Program-made: the position numbers and the translations under genes
The notes under the pieces: model-generated
The model's input: only the letters and a program-made list of their open reading frames with translations
What the model was told of the DNA's origin: nothing
Database searches by the model: none
NCBI GenBank assembly: GCA_029531795.1
Contig: JAPEIS010000009.1
Location: 620,001-684,000, forward strand
Direction: 5' to 3'
Source of the DNA: Sclerotinia nivalis
Lineage: Eukaryota > Ascomycota > Leotiomycetes > Helotiales > Sclerotiniaceae
Length of the DNA: 64,000 nucleotides
In this document: positions 1-10,067 of the stretch, piece after piece
How positions within the stretch are numbered: position 1 is the first letter of the stretch
Layout: each line of letters begins with the position of its first letter

Positions 1-205
1 GAAAAACCCCGCGGAAAGTCGCAATTCTCTGAGAAGGGGGAATCAAATCAACTTTTGCACAACAAGGGCAACACGCAAGTTTACTCACCGAAGTCTGGTT
101 TACATCTTGAGCTGCCTGTAGAGGGATATTAGCCACGGCCTCCGAGTTCGCATAAGCTTGCCACCCAGCTGGGGAGTTTGGTTGTGGAATGATGATGCTC
201 TTCAT
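1..205 (-). CDS. 5' exon(s) of an unrecognised gene, running off the left edge
   Basis: On the minus strand an ATG at 205 opens a 39-codon frame (205 to 89) that ends exactly at a GTGAGT donor (88-83). A CAG acceptor at 31-29 gives a 60-nt phase-0 intron, and the frame continues open from 28 to the window edge. The N-terminus (MKSIIIPQPNSPAGWQAYAN) shows no signal peptide. Only about 48 residues are visible and I do not recognise the family. An NAD(P)-dependent oxidoreductase is one possibility but nothing here proves it. The clean ATG-donor-acceptor arrangement is the only support for calling it a gene. Confidence 0.4.
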   Translation of the reverse strand, partial: MKSIIIPQPNSPAGWQAYANSEAVANIPLQAAQDVNQTSVSKLACCPCCAKVDLIPPSQRIATFRGVF

Positions 206-2197
206 GATGTCGTTTCAAAGTTCAAAAACCAAAAAGTAGTAATTTCTCTTTTGGGCATATTATCCCCTTTGACTCAATTGTAGTAGAAGAAGGGAGAGGT
301 CTTTCTTTATTGTATAAGGCACAAGCTTTGAGAGGAGAATAGCCTAGACAGCGCGCCTCAATGTCACGTCATGTGCAAAAAGGCGAGACAACTGAGTGGA
401 AATTAGGGGCCAAGGTAAAAAGTTTAAACGTAACGAAATGGACCAGACTAGTGGATTTCACAATTAGCCCTGCCTACCATTAACCCAACTGTGAAGTAAT
501 CTAGAAAAGGTCGCGAATCATTATTTGGTGGCTACCTAAAGATTCTTTTAATCTAGGTCTGGAAGAGTTGATGCGCCAATACAAGGTTCCGCTAACCACT
601 TACTTAGTTTTTATGACCAACAAACTTACGATAAAGGGTTGATTTCCCCATCCTTGAGCTTGAGCTCAAGAAGACTGGCCAGATTCAAATGTCTGCTTTC
701 TTATGGCTAACTGAAAAATATTCTCATCCAATTAGATAGAGGTGAGGACATCGACGTGGGGGAGCACAAACCTAGCCGCCTCCTCTCATGATATGACAAC
801 GATAAGTAATCTAAAATGAGGGGTTGCCCCCTCGTCCTGTATCCTGCATACCTTTTATATGCACCTGGACGAATTGAGAGTCTATCAAGTTCCGCCAAGT
901 TAGTCTAACTCCTTGTCCCCCTAGTATCCATGGGCTCATAAATCTCGACGAGATGCTCGAAATTCTATTGGATCCAAACAGGAAATACTTTCCCGATGCA
1001 CCAAAGCCAGTTCGAAGCTGCGCGGCTATCGCGCCTATTTAGAAGAGTCCACCTGCCGGCCAACTAAACGGTCTAACCTAATTAGGTCGCCGCCTTAATA
1101 TATTCAGGGCTCAATAGCTTATATCAATTCGAAAATACCCTAACAATCTAATACATAGCCTAATAAGTAGTCTAAAAATGGAATTCTACTGATATATCGC
1201 CTAATTAGGTTGGACCATTCAGTTGGTGTTGTTCAGCTGGAAGGGGGACCCTTCTACCGAGTGGCTTGCGGCTGCTCAAATGAGGGGAATTGGCTTGGCA
1301 ACGTCCACATGCACCTCTCTTCATGTGTTCTTCGGCATTCCCGTGTGCTGCATTAGGAGATGTACTTTCTGCAATCATGCACGTTTGATTGTGAGCTGAA
1401 TTTCTTAGCCTCATATTGCAAGAATTAATGCCACGGAAGCACAACTAGATTTTCAACAAAATGTAAGTAATCAGGATGCCCTCCTAGTCATCACCGTCAG
1501 TAGTATTACATCTCCATCCCGCTTACTCGCAATCGAAGTTACCCCGCAATTATAATTCATGTTGTTCCTCATGTGTTCGTACGTGCATATAGGCAGAACT
1601 GATGATTAAGTTTTTCAGCTACCCTTATTGCAACGGATGCTACAGCCCATTATTACATAATTCAATGGCATATCGTAAGAGTAATTTTGATCAATCAGGC
1701 TCCTCTTTCACCTTCTTTGTGTACGAGCTGTGCCTTATTATTTCACAAAATGCTATGCTAACCCTCCATTCTTAGCCCAACCGTGCTAATGGACAAATGG
1801 TTGCTGTACAATAAATCAATCATCCAGCTTGCTTGAGATGTCGATGGCTGAAACGACATCACACGTTTTATGCAATGTAGCAAGGTTCCGGTCATTCTTG
1901 AATTTAGTCACCCCATTGCATATGCAAGTGGCCATGAGCGTGTCTTCAAAACGTGGGGATAGATGAGACCATGGAAAGGGACAGCCAGCCGCATTACGTG
2001 AGAACTCAACCTCAATCAACATTCGTGCGGCATAGGTACATCGGTGTAGACTTCCTGCTGGGCTAAAGTCTTTTAAAAAGGAAAAGATCTCCTTGTCTTT
2101 TCTGAATCCATTCATCCCCATCACTCATATCTTCATCCTCATCACTCAATCGAAAACTTCGAATTTTTCCAACCTTTCCTACATTACATCATTAACC
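206..2197. other. intergenic, about 2 kb
   Basis: No convincing gene is visible. Short open frames here (for example 707-898, 1205-1444 and 1816-2124 on the minus strand) lack family motifs, plausible starts or introns. It should hold the promoters of the divergent genes starting at 205 (minus) and 2198 (plus). Confidence 0.5.
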
Positions 2198-3819
2198 ATG
2201 TCGTTCGATCCCTCAAGGCCCATTGACGACGAGAAGGTTTGGTTCCCAAAAGGAATGTTCGTCGATAACCGCACCAACTCCAGGTTTGCTTTTGACGCCG
2301 GAGACGATGAAAGAGCTTTCATATTCAACTCCTCCGATATGAAGGCTCTGAATCGGTTTCTCGCGACGGGCAGATTGCTCCCAAGTAACCGCAATGATTA
2401 TCTGCGGTCATTGGGCATCTTGACTACTGACCCATTGAGTACGGACCTTGCGAGCGAAGTAGACAGTCTTGTCGTGACTTATACCAAGGTGCGTGCGTGT
2501 CCCGAATGAGCGGCAATCCCTTTCAAGGCACATTGATCCATTGATCCGCATGACGAGGAATAACCTTACATTAGAAGGCTAGCTAATGAGGATACTAAAT
2601 TATCCATAGATCAAAGCAGACTGTGTATATTTCAGAGACCACACATGGCGCAACATTGTCGACATGGCAGCGCAGATCAGAATATATGCCACCATGGCAG
2701 GTGGAACCGAGGAGACGTCATATACAGTTCTTATGCTTAAATGGATCGGCGATTTCCACGACGAAAACAACAAAGCTAACCCAGACCAAGCAAGGTTGAA
2801 GGAATTAAAAGAAGGCATCCAATGGGTGGTCAACGAGGAACTCAGGATAATCAAACAATTGCAGGCTGGCGCACAAGAAGCATTGACCGGGCTTGAAAAG
2901 TTTCATGGCCAGTGCGAGCAACACGAATCTCACCTTAGAGTTAATGCGACTTCACTTGAGGCTCAATTGATCAGAGAGGGCAACGATATCGCGAGTATGC
3001 AGAAGAAGATTGATGCCGCTCAGGCAGAATTGGAAGAATACCAGGCAAGAATTGATGGAAGTATGAAGCCCACTTTCTTCACTCTTCATTGAAAAGCACT
3101 TACTGACAGGACACCAACGCATTGTAGAGAATAAGGTGCTCACTGACGCTCCCAAATATATGTGGGTGTAAGTCATCAGAAAACAATCAAATTTTTTTAA
3201 CTCAGCTAAAAATAATTAGCTGGCCAATCGGAACTTTCATCGGTGTAGGGCTCGTTCAAGCAGCAAAGAATGAAATCAGGGGTATGACAGAGGCCATGGA
3301 AAAGATTCAAGCAGTGATGGATGAATATGAAGCTAAGCAGAAAACTGCTTCTCGCTTGCAACTTAACATTAGGTTTGTTAATGTAAGTGATTAGATCCAA
3401 GCGAGCCCAACATATATGTAATACTAATACATTTCTAGGGCCAAGTCAACAATCTCACCCAAGAAATCAGACCAGCAATGCGCACTCTGGAATTACTTCA
3501 AGGAGCTTGGAAATCCATGGTTACCGATCTCGAGACCATCAAACAATTGATCGATAATGATACCGACAATATTCCTCCAATGATACTTGCAAGACCACAG
3601 ATGCAGAAGATCGTTGATGAATGGAATGAGCTGAGAGATTTCGGTATGTTGGATTTCATTCGTGTACTTTGTTCTTGAATCATAGGATGATTATTAATGT
3701 TACGTATAGCGAGCAACTATATTCAGAACTCGTATCTTAGCGAATCTCCGGAAAATGTGAGTGTTCAACAGTATATCCACCAATTGGAAACTCGAGTTTT
3801 CGTCGCGAGAAGATGTTGA
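2198..3819 (+). CDS. alpha-pore-forming-toxin-like protein (XaxA/YaxA-type component A)
   Basis: Six exons fit: 2198-2488, 2610-3060, 3128-3167, 3220-3382, 3439-3643 and 3710-3819. All introns are GT-AG and the phases agree, giving 419 residues. The start is the first ATG after a pyrimidine-rich leader. The globular N-terminal ~100 residues are followed by a long heptad-rich coiled-coil segment (about residues 150-250). Then comes a short hydrophobic, glycine-containing stretch beginning with a Trp-Pro-Ile-Gly motif (about residue 266), and a second long helical region. Coiled coil, hydrophobic hairpin, coiled coil at about 400 residues is the organisation of the alpha-xenorhabdolysin A subunit, a family known in bacteria and reported among fungal proteins. 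No signal peptide is visible. No B-component gene is seen nearby. The family call is inference from architecture. It could also be another helical-bundle protein of unknown role. Confidence 0.62.
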
Positions 3820-5198
3820 GATTGAGAATGTGGGCGTTGTATCTATTGGAATTTATTTACTCTCTATAGTGAGAGATGGAGCTAAAAAAAAATTGTTTGG
3901 GGTGTGCTTGTGGAATTTACTACTGAATGTGGATGATTATGGTTATGATGTGCAATCTTTGTATTTTGAATTTCGGGCTGTGGGTAGTTTTCATGTAATG
4001 CAGATCTATGAAATTAGCACTTTTGTCTACTTTAATTGGTTCAATAATGATCGAGAATATTCTGAATAGTTCCGTCATAGGCTCTGAAAACCTCACAAAT
4101 CCAATCCCAGGGTATCTCGTGCATATTTTGACTATTACGTACACCAATATGTCGGTAATATCCTACCTAGAGATAGGATCTTCATCCCTCATTACGACGT
4201 CATTTACATCTGCAGCGAATTTACTAGCATGCAGAGAAGTCTCACAAACAAGTTTCATGCAATACATGCAAGATATTATCTGTTACCCAAAGCAACGTGT
4301 TTGGAAAACTTATACCCTTTTAGACACCACCATTCTGTTAACACAAGCATAAATGCCCCTCATTTAGAGGCGCAGTCTCTAAAATAAAGAGTAATATAAT
4401 CTTATTAAAGTCTCTTTTCGAAGGATTATTCATTTTGCGAATTGAATTTCTGTGATCATTTATATAAGACTTACCTCATCTTTGACGTGTATTTCTGCAC
4501 AATAAAGTGCACATATTTCAACCATAGACTGCTCTTTTATATTTTTTGAAGATGATAAAGATGATAAGGTTAATTTGTCGAGAAAATTTCTAGATATTTG
4601 GGGATGGATGCTTGTTTGGAAGTGTATGGTATATATGGTTGATAGGCGAAGAGGGGAGAGTGGATGTGTTGGGGTTGTTTGAATGGTTTGCCTGGGGGAT
4701 TACGAATGGAGGATGCGAGGCTGAGATGAGGACGGAAGGTGTTTAGTGTGAGGGGTGTAAGGAGATTGCTATGGATGGGTTTAAAGTGGTGGTGTTTTAT
4801 CGGTGTGGATGGTAAATGGTGATGGATGGCGTAGTCTAATATCTATCTATCTTCTTTTGTGCCAGTTTTAGGCTGTGCTCGTTCTAAGTGTATGAGGATC
4901 TTTGCTTCCCATCATCCTATGCCGAAATCTATCGTGGAGTCCCCTCTCTCGAGCATTTTGTACTGGTGGAAAGAGATGCTCAATAGGATAGCAGCTGCAG
5001 AATTGGTGGAGAGGAAGTACTCTTTCGTGCGTCCACTACAAGATACCACGTGATATCCATCTCCTTGTTGACACATACATGGTACGATGAGCACGGGGAT
5101 GTACCGAGTAGTCCAACCGACCATTTCATAGTCTTCCCATGAATGCCAGCACATCCGCTCACGAATCTCTAGAAATCATCCCAGAGTCATCCATCTGT
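3820..5198. other. intergenic
   Basis: Contains no frame with recognisable coding content. The part 4560-4840 is G-rich on the plus strand but without clear repeats. It lies between the convergent 3' ends of the toxin-like gene (plus) and the secreted protein gene (minus). Confidence 0.45.
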
Positions 5199-5873
5199 TC
5201 AAACACCACTTCCCTGCACGACCAATCCCCACATTCCCGAAACTTTCCTCTCTTGTCCCACCGAAGAAGGAAATTCCTTCAAATTCAAACGCTCCACCAC
5301 GCTATATCCCAAATCCAAAAACTTGCATAACCTCAACCACTTCTCGCCTCTGTGGTTTTCTCGCTCATCTAGACTAATTTCTAATAGTCTTCCTTCTTTT
5401 TCTAATGAGCTTCTGACGGAGTCTAATTGCTCGTGCTGAGCAATTTCAATCGCTTCCTTTGCATCGATTTCTGACGCAGGTTTGGCTAGTAGTTTACTCC
5501 AAGCAGCCAAATGAGTAAGCCAGCTGTTGGCGCATGGTCTTCTTTCCACATCAGTTACACGATTTTCTTCTTTTGACGCCGATGAAACGGGAACGATGAA
5601 TTTGGTATTCGGGTATTGGAGCATAAGTTCGTTTGACGCAGCATTTGTGGGGAGTTCGGTGAATGTATGGGTGCTGAGTTGTGGTAACGAACTATTCAAC
5701 GTTTCTGATGAGATGTATGTGTACCCCAAAGTTTGTAGGGCGTTTCCTAGTGCTGACGTGCTGTATGCATGGTCGCTGAGGATGAATATGCTGGGATGTT
5801 GAGGCGTTTCGATTTGTGTGGAAGTAGCTGCTAAGATTGGGAGGAGACCAGTGATGAAGGGTGAGAAGAACAT
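5199..5873 (-). CDS. small secreted protein, sulfotransferase-like
   Basis: A single-exon frame of 224 codons starts at the ATG at 5873. The N-terminus (MFFSPFITGLLPILAATSTQ) looks like a signal peptide. The next segment resembles the start of a P-loop sulfotransferase fold (ILSDHAYSTSALGNALQTLG), but the usual phosphate-binding G-x-x-R/G-T-S is not intact. The C-terminal part (GRLLEISLDERENHRGEKW, then a CKFLDLGY segment) resembles the end of fungal sulfotransferase-fold proteins, where the chain closes with a small hydrophobic domain ending in Phe-Pro. The likely loss of the nucleotide-binding loop suggests a non-enzymatic or diverged member. It could instead be an unrelated secreted protein. 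Family assignment is inference. Confidence 0.5.
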   Translation of the reverse strand: MFFSPFITGLLPILAATSTQIETPQHPSIFILSDHAYSTSALGNALQTLGYTYISSETLNSSLPQLSTHTFTELPTNAASNELMLQYPNTKFIVPVSSASKEENRVTDVERRPCANSWLTHLAAWSKLLAKPASEIDAKEAIEIAQHEQLDSVRSSLEKEGRLLEISLDERENHRGEKWLRLCKFLDLGYSVVERLNLKEFPSSVGQERKVSGMWGLVVQGSGV

Positions 5874-7349
5874 CTTGGCTTTTTGATTCGGGTCGAAGTA
5901 TGAATGAAAAAGAAAGCTCTTAAATCAAGTATTTAAAGAGGATATCTTAAAAATTGAGATGTTGCTATGATGTATGCTTTTGAGTCGGGACTTGCACGTG
6001 TACGAGGCTTCCAAATATCTGGACGGATATCAATACGAGTGTCAATCAAATAGAATGGATTAAAAGATGAAGAAAGGTAGAACTTTAAAAAGATTTGAAA
6101 GAACAATGGCATCCACTAAAAGGTTCAAAGATATATTTACACCAAATCTACCGTGTAAGGAAGTCGTTCTATTAGCATTATCCAAGGAAAGGAGAAAATC
6201 TCATTACCCCTGATCCAGCTAAAATCGTGTCCGCTGAGTGAACCATGCACGGCGGAGTGATATCGGAAGTTAGTGCTTTAATTTACCATGTTTACGCAAC
6301 GTCTCAGTATCGACGATATTAATCCTCTAATCTTGAGTTATTTCTGCATTATTATCGTTACGAGGGGGTTTGATGAAGAGATCATCGTCTTATGTGATTT
6401 CGAGGGATTATGATTCGTGAATCTGGTAAGGCGATGTCTGAGCATCTCGGGAATATGGAGACACGGACGGGGAAAGCTTGAGATGTGGATTCTTGGTGAA
6501 AATAAACATTCTTGGGGATTCTTCAAATTCATGCCAAATTCGAGAATGGAGGTCCAAGCCGGATTTCAACCCACATTAGATATTGATTGCCGATATTAGA
6601 TCAGCAGGCTGTGTCTAGGCTAGGCTATTTATGGTTCCGGATCGGGACGAAAGAGTTATAGTGGGCCTTACGGCGGTGTGGGCTAGAAGACCCTGAAACG
6701 AAGTCGAACTACTGGGATAAATAGTTACTACTTATAGGGTAGCAGGGTTGCTCACTATATTAATTTGGACCCTGAATTCAGGATAAGGGGATCTAGATCA
6801 GACAGAGATTTTGGTGAGAACGTAAATACGCTTTACGAAGCTGTATTGGAAATTCATTCTTGCTGTCATCGAATGCCGTTAATATGAGACGTTTATAGTA
6901 GGTAGGTACTAGGGATGCATTGGAAGCAATTCCGAGAACATCTTCATTCTTTCGATGCAAGCTAAACGGTGAAGACGGGCGGGGACCAGACGATCTATTA
7001 GTCGAAAATAAGGGGTCGTCCAAATGTGGCTTGAACAACGAATCTTGTGGATATTAGTCTAGAATAAAATTGAGCAATGAACACTCGTAGGTGACCAGGG
7101 AAAATAAGCTGTGTAGATGTTCTATTTGAGAGGTATTCGAGCCGAATTTAAGTGTCGAATGTTGGCTGGCGATATATCGCAGTAGCTTTTTGATGTACTA
7201 GTGGTGGAAGCAGCGAAAAATAACTTTGGAGTTCATAGTGAAGATGTTTTCTCAAAATGCATATGCAATAAAAAGCTGGAAGCGATCTGGTAGTACGGAA
7301 CGGTATGTTCACAGCTCTGCAGCGGCGATGAAACCGCATTTGTACTTGT
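5874..7349. other. intergenic
   Basis: I see no gene. It contains the promoter of the 5873 gene at its left end. Short frames (6338-6532, 6793-7038 minus) have no supporting features. Confidence 0.4.
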
Positions 7350-7960
7350 CGCGACTTGTGAGTACGCCGAGAGATACTGTTGAATATTGTCGTTTTTGTA
7401 GTGGCCTTCGCCAGTTCAGCTAGCCTGTCCCTTCTTCCAGTTTGGCGTCGAGCTTCTTGTTCATGTTTTGGTGGATGCTTGCTCATTCGGGGCGATGGCA
7501 TTCTTGCGGGGGCTTCCACCATCAGCACACTCCTAGACCGCGTTTCCATTGCACCAACGATGAGCTCAGTATTTGAGTCGCACAGAGTATTTCCACAGGC
7601 TCTTCCTTGCGCTCGAATTGTTCAGATCCTTCGGGCTTGGTACAATTTCGCTGTCAGATTTCACCACACGATTCTCAGTTTGCCTTTCCGCACTGTAGGC
7701 TTTTATTGTAGACATAGTCTTGAAGATCTATAAGCAAATTTCGTTTGATCGTGAAGAAATCAATGGTCCGATTTGTGCCATTCGTGCAGGCAATTGCAAT
7801 CATCGTCGTGCGTATCGCGATGTATTCTGGGGATTTTGCGAATATCGAATTTCAGTTGTGGTGAAGTATTGAGAGCACGAGCATTGCTATATGATATAAG
7901 TCTCAAAATTGTTCTTTCTACTTACTTTGAGTTATCGTTGTTCAATTCGGATAGAGACAT
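7350..7960 (-). pseudogene. decayed RapZ-C-domain-like gene
   Basis: Reading the minus strand from an ATG at 7960, pieces of one protein can be followed through several frames. There is SYSNARALNTSPQLKFDIRK near 7830-7890, then a segment with NGTNRTIDFF near 7750-7780, then DSNTELIVGAMETRSRS near 7540-7580, then a basic tail. The order and the motifs (a Tyr-Ser/Asn-rich turn before an LKFDIRK strand, and a late VGAMETRSRSVLMVE helix) recall fungal proteins carrying the RapZ C-terminal domain. Changes of frame occur without splice sites, and two TGA codons stand where CGA would be natural (7670-7710). I therefore read it as a relic. The alternative is several unrecognised short introns. The family call is tentative. 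Confidence 0.38.
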
Positions 7961-8383
7961 TTTTCTCTTCATCGAAAGTTGGATCAATTGCTGGAATGAT
8001 GAATTTTGAAAGTAAGGTTGTGGTTTGTGAATTGGCCAATAACCCATTGAATTAGCTAAGCAGGCATTACAAGGTTGACCTGACCTTCTAAACTTCCAAG
8101 CAATTGTCGATTACATCCTTCAAACCAATTTTTTACTTCACAAGGAGTCACTTATCAACCTCATAATCTCACGATGCATTTGGAAAGGAGCTTTTTGTAT
8201 AAACGATTGACTTCATTATGTGCCCATGTGTTTCCTGCTTCTCTTTTCCCGTCTTGGACTTGCAATTTCAAATTAACAAATAAATACATGAAAGAAAGTG
8301 ATCAACATCTAGCCGACCCTATGTACAGACTCGTTGAGATCTCTTGCGCTTGATCGAAAACTAAAGTGTTTCCAGTAGAGAAT
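7961..8383. other. intergenic
   Basis: AT-rich, no gene seen. It should contain the 3' untranslated region of the cellobiohydrolase gene. Confidence 0.45.
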
Positions 8384-10067
8384 TTACTGGCATTGGGAGT
8401 AGTAAGCGCCCAAGGAAACGCAGGTGCTTGCGATGCAAGTGGTAGATCCGGTGTATCCGCTACCTCCACACTGGCCATATTTGGGAACACCAGTTGTCGA
8501 AGTTGGAGTGGAGCTTGGTACGGAGCTAACCAATGTGGTTGTAGAGCCAGAGCCAGAGCCAGTGCCAGAGCCAGTGCCAGTGCCAGTGCCAGCTGAGTAA
8601 GTAGAGTTGATGGGGCCCCATTTGATGTTGGAGTAGGTGACAGAGGCGCCTGGAGAGTTGGCTTCGACATCTGCGGGAGCACCTGAACTGGCGCTGCACG
8701 ATCCTCGAGTGACACCGGCAGCACTTGGAGATTTAGATGCTGGGTATGGAGCATCAAGCCACAACATATTGGCGCTATGATCGTCCCAGATGGACATAAC
8801 AAGTACCATGCCCTTTGCCAAGGCTTTGCTCATCGTAGCAAGACCTCCCTTTGTGGCGAATTCATTGGTGTCGCCGAAAGTAGTCTTTTGTGCGGCACAG
8901 AAAGAGTCGGTGATGGAATTTCCAGAAACTCCGGTAACCTTAGATTGGGAGTTGGGGATAACTTTGCCGTTCTGAACATAGAATCGGCGGATTTCGCTCA
9001 AAGTGCCAGATGATGTTCCGTCGTTGGTGATAAATTGAGTTACGACGGTGAAGACTTTGCTGGTGTCTACCTGAAGACCTGCACCGTAGAAGCCGGTGTC
9101 GCCCATGCGGTACGAGTTGAAGTCACAACCGTCAGCATCACATAGAGAGGAGTATCTTGCTCCAATGCCGCAATCTGTTCCGGTGCAACGAGTTTGTCCG
9201 TCGACGGAGCATGGATGAGGAGTATAAGCGGCAGAAATCTTGTTCGCCTCCCAAATATCCATTTCTGAACAACATGAACCATATTGTCCTGTTCCGGTGT
9301 TCACATCATTGGTGGAAGGAGTCCAGCCTACGGAGTTTGCCTGTGGTATAGTCAGGACATGATGAAAAATTTGAAAACTCTCAAGGACTGGCTACTTACT
9401 TGACCGTTGATGAACTTGATGTCTTGTGGACATTGGGCATCACAATAACCTGTACCATATTGGGCACCAGCCTAAAAAATAAACAATCAGTATTCGTTGC
9501 GCAAACAGACTTAGAGTTCTTGTTTACCTTGTTGGTTGGGAAGCGAGACACTCCTCCATCGCCATCCATTTCAGCAAAGTACAAGGCGCCGTTAAGACCA
9601 CATGGGAGGTTCGAAACGTCCACATCAAATGTGAATTCTTGTCCCAAAAGCTTAAGCAATTGATACTGCGTTGTCGATCCAGCAGCCATCAGATAGGTAC
9701 GAGAGCCAACGTTGGTATTTGCACCCTTGGTGACGAAGTTGAGCTTAAGCGAATTGCCACTTGTGGTAATTCCATAAGTTCCAGAATAATCCGCACCATC
9801 CAAAGCACAGTTCGCAGCGCATGTTACTGCATCAGGGCAGAGAGCGGTGTTCCAAGCGTTGCCTGTGTAGCAATTGGTGTAACCACTGGTCGTGTGGAGC
9901 CATCTCCAGTTGGCGTCGATGACAATAGACTGACTGGAAGTAGTACAGCCACTGGCAGTACATTGGCTGACCGTGAGGGCAGGATGCACCTCTGCGGTAT
10001 TCGTACCAATCTGCTGGGCGCGGGCGGCCGCCAGAAGAGAAGAAATGGCAAGTACTCTTGAGATCAT
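8384..10067 (-). CDS. cbh1: GH7 cellobiohydrolase I with C-terminal CBM1
   Basis: Secreted reducing-end exo-cellulase that releases cellobiose from crystalline cellulose. Three exons fit: 10067-9528, 9471-9400 and 9340-8384, with two phase-0 GT-AG introns, giving 522 residues. Signal peptide ([17 protein letters not shown]) precedes a mature start at QQIGT. The GH7 catalytic triad motif EMDIWEAN lies early in exon 3 (about residues 228-235), holding nucleophile Glu, the middle Asp, and the acid/base Glu. Many Cys residues typical of GH7 are present. A Ser/Thr/Gly linker built of GSGTG-type repeats precedes a CBM1 with [11 protein letters not shown] and conserved Cys and aromatic residues, ending YYSQCQ. 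Length is normal for GH7+CBM1. A TATA box lies 64 bp upstream of the ATG, with CRE1-type motifs further up, consistent with strong inducible, glucose-repressed expression (inference). Confidence 0.97.
8544..8592 (-). repeat. short tandem repeats encoding the CBH1 linker
   Basis: Alternating six-base units (ccagag / ccagtg on the plus strand) run for about 49 bp and encode Gly-Ser-Gly-Thr repeats of the flexible linker between the GH7 catalytic domain and CBM1. Such units are prone to slippage and so to linker length polymorphism. Confidence 0.85.

Noticed and set aside
1816..2124. 102-codon minus-strand frame
   Set aside because: Overlaps the leader of the 2198 gene, no recognisable motif or intron structure.
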